Shown here: positions 11,930 through 23,269 of the stretch, piece after piece
Layout: each line of letters starts with the position of its first letter
Numbering within the stretch: position 1 is the first letter of the stretch
NCBI GenBank assembly: GCA_026874595.1
Contig: CM049320.1
Location: 32,708,214 to 32,772,213 of the forward strand
Length of the DNA: 64,000 bases
Source: Sipunculus nudus
Taxonomy: Eukaryota > Annelida > Sipuncula > Golfingiida > Sipunculidae
Direction: 5' to 3'
Translations under genes and position numbers: made by a program
Notes under the pieces: generated by a model
The model's database searches: none
Seen by the model: only the letters and a program-made list of their open reading frames with translations
What the model was told of the DNA's origin: nothing

Positions 11930-12310
11930 GTCTACACATGAACACCCACCAATCTACCCATCACACATTTCTCGCAATTTTGCAACTTTCTCACCCTCCC
12001 TGTGATGGTCGCCCTCATCTCTCAATTCTCTAACAATTTAGCAACTTTGCCATCCTCCTTGTAACGACCGTCGCCATGACGCCTTTTGCTAGCAATTTGC
12101 TCATCCTCCCCGAACAACGTTACCGTCTCAATCTCGCAATATGCTATCAATTTACGTGCAATTTTGCAACTTTGTCTTATTCATTTTTATAGGCGAAACC
12201 CATCACCTAAATTGCTAGCATTTTAGAAAATTGCCCCCACCCCACAGCCGTTCCATCTTACAATTCGCTAGCATTTTTGAAACTTTGTTAACCCCCCACC
12301 CCCCTGATCA
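11930..12310 (-). repeat. Diverged RP2-like repeat, inverted orientation
   Basis: Scattered TTTTGCTAGCAATTTGC, CAATTTTGCAACTTTC and CTCGCAATATGCTATCAATT motifs are diverged reverse complements of the RP2 satellite at 14880-16540. Spacing is irregular. Confidence 0.6.
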
Positions 12311-13703
12311 CTGTTATACACAACCTGAGTGCACATAGGACTAGAACATTTCATAAAAAAATCAGTATTTGTGCAGCTTGTTTCCACTAAAAAATGATGT
12401 AAACATTAATAAACATATCCCAGCTGGCCTTCAACTGGTTTGTTGATGCTGATACATTACTATAATAATTATCATGTTACCTGAGGTTCCGCAGCTGCCC
12501 ATACAGAAATTTGAAACCAGGGGCGCGTTAATATATAGGGTTACCCTTTCATTAGTATCATGCAGTATATTATACTGTGAATTCAGAAAATATCGTGGTT
12601 TTAAAATTTCGTGGTTTTGACCTGAAACACTATTCGTTGAGTTAGAATTTATGGGATTAATAGTTCCTAGTCAGGCAATGTATTCAAAATTAATATGCCG
12701 TGAACAGACGTGAATTTGAGCAAAAGATCAGTGTTTTGCTTATGTTAAAAAAAAATACGCAGTCCCGGTACAAGCGAAAGGCTCAATGACACAAATGACA
12801 AATACATCGGCTGACTTATCTGAAATTTGTTGGGCGAAGAAAAAGTGTGTCTACTCTGAAATCAAGGACAGTCCGACAAGCTATCCTCGGAATTTTATTG
12901 CCCAGTCGTATTGTCCCGGCGGTGATCGGCTTTTGATCTCCGCTTCCTAGACTGGTACCCTGCACTATTATGGCCCTTACCAAGCATGGGGTGCCAGACT
13001 ACTCAACTTTCCCGTGGAAATTAGCCCCCCCCCCCCCCCCCCCCGGTCCGATGTGGTCTGCGATCGTGAGAACAAATCCTCCGATTAACTGACTTGTGGT
13101 TGTGATTTTATGAATTATTAGAACAAACGGAAGTCAATATTTATATTCTGCATATTCATTAATTAAAAGAGTAAACACTTCTTGCTATGTCGTTCGTTCA
13201 GTTTGAACCCTTAGTTGATTGCAGATCCCGGGAAAGAGACTACAGTTACACTAGGCTCCAGCTCATAACAGTGTTCAACTGACCGTAACTTATCACCAAG
13301 CCGGGGCATAATTAGGTTAACTCTGCCGCACGGATGTTCTGCCGCACGGTTATTTTTTTAAAATAATGACATTCTTATAGACGAACAATCAAAAAAGATT
13401 AGCTGGGCAAAATGGCCTTTACCTACGATTTTTAGCGAGAAAATATGAGATAAAGAGCAAGTCCACATATACCAGTTTTGGTGCAGACGCACATTCACAC
13501 AGTCACTTGTAAGTCCGACACGGATGAAATCTTAGTTTGTTTGCCCCCCCCCCCCCCCCCCCCCCGATGGAACTGAATACCTTTCCTCACAATTTAATTA
13601 TTTTTTTTTAATTTATTGGCTACATATCGGTTTCTTTGTGTTTATTAATCAGTACCATTTAGAAGCATGGACGATGAAAGCGGGCTAACACGATAATTTA
13701 TTG
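12311..13703. other. Intergenic with dispersed repeat remnants
   Basis: At about 12580-12625 is AATATCGTGGTTTTAAAATT followed by TCGTGGTTTTGAC, the 'TTTCGTGGTTT' type of dispersed repeat common in bivalve genomes. At 12954-12982 is GGTACCCTGCACTATTATGG, the motif that forms the arms of the foldback element at 14367-14867. C-runs lie at 13026-13044 and 13543-13564. No gene is seen. Confidence 0.5.
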
Positions 13704-14350
13704 AGGCCCCACTCGAGTGTGAAACTGGTTTCGCTTCAGCGAAACCGTTCACTTATTAATAGCGAAACCGAAACTGGTTTTGGCGAAACTGCGAAATCAT
13801 CTCCGGAGATGGTTTCGGTTTCGCCAAAACCGCCCACTCGATAATTATACTGGAAAGAAGGCGGAGGTGGGCCAAAGGAGTGCAATTCTGTTAATTATTT
13901 TATTAATGGATACTGTTAATGCCTGTCAGAGTTAATTCAGCAATGTTTGAGATATAAACATTCTTTCAGAAATGTTTTGAATTCAATATTCCCTACTATA
14001 TATATAACCGTGTATGGCTAAAGATGAGCCGCACGTATCCTGTGCGTCCATGCCGTCTGACACATGCACATGTTATAAGATGGAGAGAAACAGTCTATTT
14101 TCATCATAATTTAATATATATTTGCCAGTCACAATTAATCATGCTCTCATTGGGTCTCAAAGTGCCAAGGCAAGGATCTATAGCGTTTGAGAAAACTTTC
14201 ATCATTAATTTATTTCATTAATAATAAATAATTTACGATGGTATCAATATTTTCTATAAAAACCGAAACCGTCCACTTAAAAATAAAGGTGAAACCATAC
14301 AGAACCGGTTTTCCCAGAACCGAAACCAGTTTCGAATTTTCGAGTACGCC
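13704..14350. mobile_element. MITE-like element with GAAACTGGTTTCG inverted ends
   Basis: The left end reads CTCGAGTGTGAAACTGGTTTCG. The right end, in reverse complement, reads CTCGAAAATTCGAAACTGGTTTCGG-like sequence, giving imperfect terminal inverted repeats of about 25 bp. The left end is unusually dense in GAAACCG/CGGTTTC motifs, including an internal palindrome around ATCTCCGGAGAT at about 13798. The AT-rich interior holds no transposase frame. The exact ends and target duplication cannot be fixed. Confidence 0.5.
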
Positions 14351-14366
14351 CCTGGTGTACAGGATC

Positions 14367-14867
14367 GTAGACAGGTACCCTGCTCTATTATGGCCCTCAG
14401 CCAACCAAAGAGACAGGCGTTGCAAATCCTGACTTACCTGAAGACTTGTTCCAGCTCCATTATGCACCCTCATACCGGTACCGGCGTTCCTGGTTGATAA
14501 TCCATGAAGATTTCTTATAAAATAACTTTCCTTAGTTATTTCTAGTTTTTAAATATTGAAGAATGAGTTGTTGCACAAAAAAATGAATGATGGATGTATA
14601 GATAATACGATATACTGGATCTCTGATATTCCACTGTGCATTGCAGTGATTTAATATTAATATCTATTAATCTAATCATTACTTACACACGTAATATACA
14701 GCCAACTTTTGGTAACTTCTCTGAGCAAACGAAATGCTTATTTTTATCATATATAATACATACTGGAGTTGGAACCAGTCTGCCGGGAGTACTTAAGATG
14801 GCGTTGTATGCCCGTCTCTATGATTGGCCTAGAGCAGCGGTGCCCTAATAGAGCGGGGTACAAGTGT
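14367..14867. mobile_element. Foldback/MITE-like element with about 95-bp imperfect inverted arms
   Basis: The left arm (14367-14462) has GGTACCCTGCTCTATTATGG, AGAGACAGGCGTTGCAA and TTGTTCCAGCTCC. The right arm (14760-14867), in reverse complement, has TGTACCCCGCTCTATTAGGG, AGAGACGGGCATACAAC and CTGGTTCCAACTCC. The loop of about 300 bp is AT-rich and non-coding. The right arm abuts the RP2 satellite. Confidence 0.6.
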
Positions 14868-14869
14868 AC

Positions 14870-16540
14870 GTGATGGGGACGGCTGTTACTAGGAGGATGG
14901 TAAAGTTGCTAAATTGCTAGCGAATTGCGTGATGGGAACGGCAATCACAGGGAGGGTGAGAAAGTTGCATAATTGCTGGCCAAATGCTAGCAACTTTGCA
15001 AAAATTGCGCATAGCAAGTATTTTTTCAGTAAGGATTCAAACTTTGATAGACACTCGCGGCAAAGTTGCCAAATTGCTAGTAAATTGCGTGATTGGGGCG
15101 GCCGTCACAGGGAGGTCGAGAAAGTTGCGAAATTGCGGGCAAATCGCTAGCAAATTGCGTGATAGGGAAGGTTGTTACAAGAAGGATGGCAAAGTTGCTA
15201 AATTGCTAGCAAATTGCGTGATGGGGAAGGTTGTTACAAGAAGGATGGCAAAGTTGCAAAATTGCGAGCAAATTGCTAGCGAATTGCGTGATGGGGACGG
15301 CTGTTACATGGAGGATGGCAAAGTTGCTAAATTGCTAGCAAATTGCGTTATGGGGACGTTCAATACAGGATGAGTGAGAAAGTTGCAAAATTGCGTGGAA
15401 ATTGCTAGCAAATTGCGTGATGGGGCCGGCCATCACAGGGAGGGCGAGAAAGTTGCAAAATTGCGAGCAAATTGCTAGCAAATTGCGTTATGGGGACGGC
15501 TGTTACATGGAGGATGGCAAAGTTGCTAAATTGCTAGCAAATTGCGTGATGGGGACGGCCATCACAGGGAGGGTGAGAAAGTTGCAAAATTGCGAGCAAA
15601 TTGCTAGCAAATTGCGTGATGGGGATGGCTGTTACAAGAAGGATGGCAAAGTTGCTAAATTGCTAGCAAATTGCGTGATGGGGCCGGCCATCACAGGGAG
15701 GGCGAGAAAGCTGAAAATTGCGAGCAAATTGCTAGCAAATTACGTTACGGGGACGGCTGTTACATGGAGGATGGCAAAGTTGCTAAATTGCTAGCAAATT
15801 GCGTGATGGGGACGGCCATCACAGGGAGGGTGAGAAAGTTGCAAAATTGCGAGCAAATTGCTAGCAAATTGCGTGATGGGGATGGCTGTTACAAGAAGGA
15901 TGGCAAAGTTGCTAAATTGCTAGCAAATTGCGTGATGGGGCCGGCCATCACAGGGAGGGCGAGAAAGCTGAAAATTGCGAGCAAATTGCTAGCAAATTAC
16001 GTTATGGGGACGGCTGTTACATGGAGGATGGCAAAGTTGCTAAATTGCTAGCAAATTGCGTGATGGGGACGGTCAAAACAGGATGAGTGAGTAAGTTGCA
16101 AAATTGCGTGCAAATTGCTAGCAAATTGCGTTATGGGGCCGGCCATCACAGGTACGGCGAGAAAGTTGCAAAATTGCGAGCAAATTGCTAGCAAATTGCG
16201 TTATGGGGACGGCTGTTACATGGAGGGCGAGAAAGTTGCAAAATCGCGAGCAAATTGCTAGCAAATTGCGTGATGGGGCCGGCCATCACAGGGAGGGCGA
16301 GAAAATTGCAAAATTGCGAGCGAATTGCTAGCAAATTGCGCGATGGGGACGGCTGTTACATGGAGGATGGCAAAGTTGCTAAACTGCTAGCAAATTGCGT
16401 GATGGGGACGGTCAAAACAGGATGAGTGAGTAAGTTGCAAAATTGCGTGCAAATTTGCTAGCAAGTTTGCAATAATTGCGTATAGCAAGTTTTGCAATGA
16501 GGATTCAAACTTTGATAGACACTCGCGCAAGTTTGCTAGA
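14870..16540 (+). repeat. RP2 satellite array with higher-order repeats
   Basis: Units of about 60-70 bp contain TTGCTAGCAAATTGCG followed by TGATGGGGACGG. Two variants alternate: CCATCACAGGGAGGGCGAGA and CTGTTACATGGAGGATGGCA. A higher-order period of 257-258 bp links copies starting near 15423, 15681 and 15938; the last two are almost identical. The array is flanked by a non-satellite direct repeat (14985-15060 and 16457-16530, sharing GGATTCAAACTTTGATAGAC and ACTCGCG). The long open frames across the array follow from unit composition. Confidence 0.9.
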
Positions 16541-17240
16541 TACTCATGCTTCAACAGGCAAAAACCGACAGTTCCCCGCCTATATGTCTCTGCAACGCTC
16601 CGGACTACTTGCTTGTAAAACTCCAACGGGTACAGAATTCTGCAGCGCGAATCCTAACCAAAACACAGTAATTTGACCACATAACTCAGGTACCGATTTC
16701 GCTTCACTGACTACCTATCAGGCAGCGTATTGTTTTTAAAGTACTTTTACTTGTTGTCGAAGCTTTTGTATGTAAAAATCCGCGTGTAACCGGATATTTA
16801 CAAACGTTAAATACATATCATTTTGGCATACATTTGTCTTTCACATTGAAAGCTATATAAATATCTGTTGAATTATATACACTTGATCGCTTTTATAGAT
16901 AACACTGTGTGCTCCGGTAAATGGTATGCAGAAGCTTGCATGATGAGCTGCCTGATAGGACTCTGGTTTACTTTATCTTTAAGGGGCTTTTTTCACATGG
17001 TTATATAAGTATACACATCATCTCTGTAAAATATAACACAAAACACAATGCTAATCGTTTTGGGTAGGCCTATGGTGCCTCTGGAATTTTATGAGTAAAT
17101 CTTTATTTTCAGTGGAGCTTTCTAGGCGGCTTGTTATAACCTTAACAAGAGGAATGATTTAATTTCATGTGTAATAAACCTTAACGAGTTATTTCATAAT
17201 TAGGCATGCTCGAGTCTAGCTACAGTTTATACCGCTTGAC
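16541..17240. other. Intergenic, nothing recognised
   Basis: AT-rich unique-looking sequence with short, domain-free frames only. Confidence 0.5.
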
Positions 17241-17705
17241 CATGGTTTGCAGGGAAAGCGCTACAGCCTACCCAATTGAGAGTTTACCCTACGGATGGCC
17301 ATGTAGCACTGACATGTAATTCTAGCACTTATAGAAACTCATTCCATTCATCATATATAGAATCTAAACTTACTGTGTATCAGGCTGCATCAATATACAT
17401 TTGTATCAAGTAAAAGTGCATCTATGAAAGTGTTTTCACCCTTCGTTTGTTACAGCTGGAAGGTACCAAAGGCACAGTGGAAAAAAGTAATATCATATTT
17501 TCTTCACAGTAAATGACCAATACTTTCAGCCATACTGATCATTCAGCAGTAATTTTGGTCCCAGTGATAACATGTAGGGGTTATTTGGACTCTTCATGCT
17601 ACACAAGGAATATGTAACCCAAAGTCTTTGGACAGATCTGTCCAACGATCCATAGTGTAAACTCTCAATGGAGAAGGCTGTAGCGCTATCCATGCAAACC
17701 AGGGT
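17241..17705. mobile_element. MITE-like element with about 60-bp inverted ends
   Basis: The left end (17241-17305) runs CATGGTTTGCAGGGAAAGCG, CTACAGCCT, ATTGAGAGTTTACCCTA, GGATGGCC. The right end (17640-17705), reverse complemented, runs CTGGTTTGCATGGATAGCG, CTACAGCCT, ATTGAGAGTTTACACTA, GGATCGTT. The interior of about 330 bp has no coding frame, so it is a non-autonomous DNA element of unknown superfamily. Confidence 0.65.
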
Positions 17706-17749
17706 ATTGGGTCCATTAGTTTTATATTGAAACTTATTTTGGACTTCAC

Positions 17750-17960
17750 TCTAAAACACAGGTAACACGTAGATCCTTTAAGGGTTCTTTAAATGCATCA
17801 GGGTTCAGGGTTCTAGTCAGGGTTCATCATGGAACCCTCTTCGGAGGTTCTTTAGGAAGTCTAAATAATCAATCTGTAACCCTGGTAATGAATGTTTCTA
17901 AGAACCCAACAAAAGTGTTCTTTCTGGAACCTTTGTCAATTCAATGTTCTAGAGAGTGAT
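17750..17960. repeat. GGTTCTTTA / AAGAACC-rich palindromic repeat
   Basis: Inversely related motifs are interleaved: AGGGTTCTTTAAATG, GGAACCCTCTTCGGAGG, TTCTTTAGGAAG, AAGAACCCAACAAAAGTG and TTCTTTCTGGAACC. The arrangement suggests a short foldback repeat. Confidence 0.45.
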
Positions 17961-18369
17961 ACCGGACATCATGGTTTTGTTTAAACATTTTTTGCAGCAT
18001 ATTGCCATCCGACGGTCTAACGTTCACTCCATTTCAGATATGTTTTTCACATACACATTCAAATTTTCCGGGCACTGGGGTCTGTTCACAAATCAAACAA
18101 AGGTATCGAATTGATACTCACCTGATATGCCATGTAACAAATAAGGAGCAATTGTCCAGCCGTATGTTTTAATAGCTGTCAAGGGTGTTTCATAAAACCA
18201 GGAAACCACCCTGGAATTCCCATACATACTGTTAGGGACCGGCTTGAGCAAACGGGTTCAACTGCTTCCGTTGATGCATGATTTCATAATATAGTGGGCG
18301 CAAAGAGGGCGCTTATGGAAGGAGGAGGGGTACCTCTTAGCATAGAAATTTTTTTTAAATTTTGGCTGT
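17961..18369. other. Intergenic, nothing recognised
   Basis: No frame, splice pair or repeat could be supported here. Confidence 0.4.
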
Positions 18370-18850
18370 GATGTCGCATTTTTATGCCCCCGCCACAAAG
18401 TGGCCGGGACATATAGTTTTAACCATGTCCGTCATTCCGTCCTTCCGTCCTTCCGAAATCAAACAGTTGTACGGACTTTTTTTCGCAATGCCTGCAGATA
18501 TTGGCCCGATTTTCGGTTTTGGCAGATAATGACCAGTTACAGATCGAGTTCGCGTTTCGTCCCGGTTGACCTACTTTTGAACGTTTTACGCCTCCTTAAC
18601 TTAGAAACTTTGATTAAAAATAGAAATTTTCATGACAAATACACATGTACGGGCTTTTTTTCGCAATGCCTGCAGATATTGGCCGGATTTTTTGTGTGGG
18701 CAGATATAGACCAGTTACAGATCGAGTTTGCGTTTCGTCCTGGTTGACCTACTTTTGACCATACGACACCTCCTGAACTTAAAAATTTTTTCAAAATTTA
18801 AAAAATGTTTCTAATTTGCCCCAGGTGGGGGCATTCAAGTCGATCCGACG
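18370..18850 (+). repeat. Dispersed repeat with GCCCCCGCCACAAAGTGGC end and internal duplication
   Basis: The left end has TATGCCCCCGCCACAAAGTG (with an inner GCCACAAAGTGGC hairpin), a short GTCC/TTCC tract and two direct copies of a roughly 185-bp module (TTTTTTTCGCAATGCCTGCA near 18477 and 18655). The right end is GCCCCAGGTGGGGGCATTC, a rough inverse of the left. Elements of this form are common in molluscs. A 115-residue frame across it is spurious. Confidence 0.6.
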
Positions 18851-19436
18851 CATCTAGTATGTTATAGTGCCTGAAGCATCATGATGTAAAATCAGTCCGC
18901 AACAGTTCCGAAGAACTGGCTGGGTCGATTTTCTTCATTCTTTGGTAACAATGTTTTATGTGCAGTTGATGTACAACGTTTTAGCCTCAGTTTTGAGTGT
19001 AAAACTTTTGATCTTTCAAGTCTGACTTTTCTATGTGCTAAAAACACAGAAAAACGTGCCTAACTCCTACAAATATAGGTCACAGTGACATACGTTATGG
19101 AATGCAAGGACCTATCTTTATGTACAGTTATTAGTTTTAGGTCAACAAGTTACGATTTGTGACTTGTTTACGGACGAACAGACGGACGGACAAACGGGAG
19201 ACGGACAAAAGTTAATTGCTAAAGCTCAGTTATTTCCTAGTCCTAAAGAGCGATGGATACAGGATACAGTGACCGAATTTCAGGTTTTCAAGGAGATTTT
19301 TAATGGACTTCCTTGGGTTTTCAGTTAGAAGTTTCTAGGTCCAGCGGTTACGATATGTGCCTTGTTATCGGACGGAAAGACAGACAAAGAGTTATTGCTA
19401 AAGATCAGATAACTTTCAGTCAGTTGATCTAAGAGT
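18851..19436 (+). repeat. R337-like fragments with degraded hairpin ends
   Basis: Fragments such as TTCTAGGTCCAGCGGTTACG, an ACGG/ACAG tract at 19170-19205, and hairpin remnants (TAAAGCTCAGTTATTTC; CAGTCAGTTGATCTAA near 19416-19432) mark two old pearl-like units. The first 250 bp are unassigned. Confidence 0.5.
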
Positions 19437-19760
19437 CAGGTGGCTTGGCGTCAGAATTTGGCTATATCGTTACAGACCGGATAAAAGCACCAAAGTTTGT
19501 ATATGGGTAATGTACACCAAAATGGATGATTTCAGAGGGGGTGCCCTCATGAAGTACCTACGATATAAGTTGCAGAGCCTAAAACCCATCTGCGCCTTGC
19601 GTATCACAGTACCCTCTTTTCGCATTAAAAAAAATGAAGAGGGGTAGGGAAGGAAAAATCACCTTATATCCACTACGGTTAAATGAAATACAGTAAATTA
19701 TATACAAAAAGAAAGCCAAAGAAGTGTTCTTTTTATCATTACCATTTACATTTTTATATT
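19437..19760 (+). repeat. R320 dispersed repeat, copy 1
   Basis: It shares GGATAAAAGCACCAAA, GAAGTAC, GCCTAAAACC and AAGGAAAAATCAC in order with copy 2 at 20398-20720. A third, inverted copy lies at 26380-26535. Confidence 0.6.
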
Positions 19761-20397
19761 ATTCACCTGTAGCTCAAAAAATGTAGAATGGTCACGTGAC
19801 CATACCTTTTCTCAAATTCGTGACTTGGAAAGCTACATGCAAACATTAAACAAAGATATTAAGTGTTTAAACGAAAAGATGTGCAAATATTTTTCTTGTT
19901 TAAAATTGTTGAGTTTGTGGTCCAGTTTTTGGAAAAGTATTAAATGATTATAACAATGAATAGTTGCCATAGCGGCTACTGGTGTTTGAACTAAATATGA
20001 CCGATAAACCATATTTCCGATCAATATCAACTAAAAGTTCATATTTTTATCATTGCAACTTATCTCTGTAAATCGTTGCAAATTCAGAATGTAAACTTCT
20101 GGGCCAGCACAATGAATTTAATTTTATTTAACTATCATTGTCGCAAAGTTACAAGAGTGTGAGCACATTCCTAATAATATGTTGACAAATTACCACTTAT
20201 ACATCACCTGTTTCAAAATTCACTACAAATTGAAATATTACACAGAAATAAAATCCCTCAGACTGCTTTATTAAATAAACCGGTCACTTTATTAAAGCCG
20301 AAAGGTTACAGTGTGATGGATGAGTTGTAATGGCACATTCTGGAACACAACTTGGGTAGTTACATTTGCAAAGGGGTGAACAATCAAGATATGCATT

Positions 20398-20720
20398 TAG
20401 TCAGGTAGCTTACCGTCAAATTTGAACCATATTGTTACGGATCGGATAAAAGCACCAAACTTTGTAGGTGGATAGAGTACACCCGGGGGGGGTTGATTTT
20501 AGAGAAGGTCCCTTGGTGAAGTACATACTAGTTTCGTTTTAGCGCCTAAAACCTATTTGGCACTTGCTCACCGAAATAACAAAAATTAGCATAAAAAATA
20601 TAAAGGGTCAGGGAAAGGAAAAATCACTTTAGATCCGCTTTTTCTGGATAGAATATTTGCAAATGATATACCAAATTAAAGACAAAGAAAAGTATGTTCC
20701 AGTCTAATATTTTTAATTGT
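20398..20720 (+). repeat. R320 dispersed repeat, copy 2
   Basis: A diverged direct copy of 19437-19760, about 960 bp downstream. The 19761-20397 spacer and the 20721-21669 segment are AT-rich with no gene recognised. Confidence 0.6.
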
Positions 20721-21669
20721 TTTAATGTGCACAAGAAGTCAACATATCACCATGGCGGTCATCAACCATGATGAAATGTGACAAAAAATGTTTAAGTGAA
20801 GAGGAACATTTATTAACATAGTTTGTTTCTTTAATAATTCTTTATATCTTTTGTCTGATTTTGAGAGCATTGTCTATCAGGAATTATTGATAACTGTCTT
20901 TGCGGTCATTGTAGTTGAGTAGAATAGAGACTTCGCATATAGTAATGTTAAAAGCTTAAATGCCATAGCAAAATATAAATGATATCAATCTTCAATCATC
21001 CTGCCATGTTCTTCATGTGCCGGAAAATATGTGTTCTAAATTTCCAAGGTTTAATTGCAGGTGATTCAATATATCCTGTCTTTTAGTCTTCTTAGTATAT
21101 TGTGGTAATTTTTACAATAAATCAATGTCTTGCATTTATGAAATGTAGCAAAATGTCTTGTTTATATATAGTGGTTGTCTACATTGGCTTAATAAATATG
21201 GTGTTACTTAGTTGTTCATTATTTCTTCTAGAGACCATGTCCTGTAGAATATTAGTCTACATTTCATATTCCTTTCTTAATGCTGCATCCCATTACTCTT
21301 TATCTTAAGACCTGTTCTCTTTTTTTCTGTTTTATATGCAAGCCTGCGGTTTAATCAATTTCACAGGCCATTCTTTTTTCGAATTAGGTAACAAATATCT
21401 TTATAAAATGATTTACTCGATGAAAAGATGTCTATAAATAAATGAAAGTATGAAAGTATATGGCCATAACAATACTGACCAATCATATTCCAAATTCAAT
21501 ATAAGTGTCATCTGTATCTCCAAACACTCCCTGAAATTTACCCTAAAGGTTCTTAGGTTTAGGAATTCAACATTAGCAAACACCTCTGAACAAAAAAATG
21601 TGTAGGTAAACGTAAGACAAAGCCCCCTTTTCCTTTTTTTTTTTTTTACTTCTTTAGAACTTCAGACTT

Positions 21670-22260
21670 ATACTAAAATTGCGGTCTCAGCATTATAATA
21701 CAACATTAGCATATTCATATTCACTTAAATTCACATAATTTTATAATCATAAACAATTAGCGTTAACTCAGTCGGACATTTCCTCTTATGTCTAAACAAT
21801 TTAGAAGGTAAAACGCAAATCTATAATATTACTGACATTTATTTCTATGGAGACATATCTATTCTAAATGAAAAAAAAACACCCAGCTGATCTTCATCGG
21901 TCCTTATTAACTAAGTTTGTACTTTAAAGGTATCCACAGTCTCACAGTGCATGGATTTGAACAAGGCCACAAGCCAAATTTATCATTTCAATTCAACACA
22001 ATTTAGGATAAGTGTAAAAAAAATGTGGCTTTAATTTATAATTCTGAGAACTGTCTTGCTTGCCTGTATATCATTCATCGTGACGGAGATGCATTAATGC
22101 ACAGTCCCTCAGTGATCAAATATTTAGGCTGCTCAACAAATTGTTTCACAACCTGTTCTTTGTAACTACATATTCAGACACAGCATTTAAACAGATGGTC
22201 TCGCTGGAAAAGACGACGAATTTATGATATGATAAACATTAAAATCTTAATCAAAATGTG
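21670..22260 (+). repeat. Diverged direct repeat, left of the 23-25 kb pseudogene
   Basis: In order it carries GCGGTCTCAGCATTATAATA, a GGACATTT segment, GCATGGATTTG, GAGATGCATTAATGCAC, GTGATCAAATA, CAACAAATTG and CGCTGGAAAAGACG. The same order is found at 25250-26060. Identity is low and the right copy is longer. Confidence 0.4.
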
Positions 22261-22374
22261 CGGCCGCCAAAATTACTAACTTTACAGGTATTGCCCAGTA
22301 AAAATAATGGTCCAGTCCATGTAGAGTGCGAATGTAATCTCCAATCATACACTGAGCTGCCCATGCAGATTGCA

Positions 22375-22375
<1 letters not shown>

Positions 22376-22438
<63 letters not shown>
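22376..22438. repeat. (TA)n dinucleotide microsatellite
   Basis: An uninterrupted TA run of about 60 bp. A 129-residue frame crossing it (22258-22647) owes its length to the repeat and is not accepted as a gene. Confidence 0.95.
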
Positions 22439-22442
<4 letters not shown>

Positions 22443-23269
22443 GTGGGGCCAATTAAAGGATGAACGGATGACGGTACCTTCAGACCTGAAGCTCCCTGCA
22501 TTTAACCTTCAAACTGGTTTTGGTCATATTTACTGCAATAAATATTCGTTATATTTAGGTGTTCATTATATGTATATTGATTACATGAACATAAAATATA
22601 GATTCAACCGACTTTCCCACGTTTCCTTTGTAGTTGTTAAGGTCTGATAACGTTTTGTTATCCTGCTATTGTGGACTCTAGCCTGCTGAATGGGCAAAAT
22701 TTGGTGTTTTTGTGCAGTATGTATTGATAATTCTGTTAAGTTTGCTGACTATTTTGACATTTGAAAATATTTTGTCTCACCTACAAAACTTTAGACTCAC
22801 GCTTACAAGTATTACTGGTCTACAAGCAAAATGCTTCCGGGATAAAAGTAGTGAGACTTTACCCTATTGTGGTCACTAAAACAGAATATTAATGTGAAAA
22901 AGGCTCATTGGCTATAGCTTTCAAGATACAGTATAGGACAGATTTTAAAAATCCATGCAAATTTAGCGAAAATGGATATTAATTGAAATGGGAATCTTTG
23001 TTTCTGAGCTAACAGATCTACCTCAAAACATTATCTACTATTTTCATATATATGCACGTAGGGTAGAGTTTGACAGAATATGCTCTGTTTAAAATATCGC
23101 AGAAATCTCCATGTTTGGAAGTGGACAAAATGCATTAATGTAGATATATTTCAAAGTGACGGCACACACTGATATATTCATCTCAAGTATGTAGCGAATT
23201 GTAAATTTGAAATTGTTCGTGCCTGATATTTCCAAGGAACTGTCATGTTTTTTACCTTAAGAAGCAAAG
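22439..23269. other. AT-rich spacer before the pseudogene
   Basis: No coding, RNA or repeat features could be supported. Confidence 0.4.

Noticed and set aside
14914-16051. Long frames of 78-130 residues across the RP2 array
   Set aside because: Peptide repeats such as KVAKLLANCVMG mirror the satellite unit. There is no start context, splice site or domain.
14870-16540. CRISPR-like look of regularly spaced short repeats
   Set aside because: Spacers are themselves repeated, the genome is animal, and no cas genes exist. This is satellite DNA.
22258-22647. 129-residue frame over the (TA)n run
   Set aside because: The TA run reads as alternating Tyr-Ile and supplies the length. The flanks have no domain or homologous motif.
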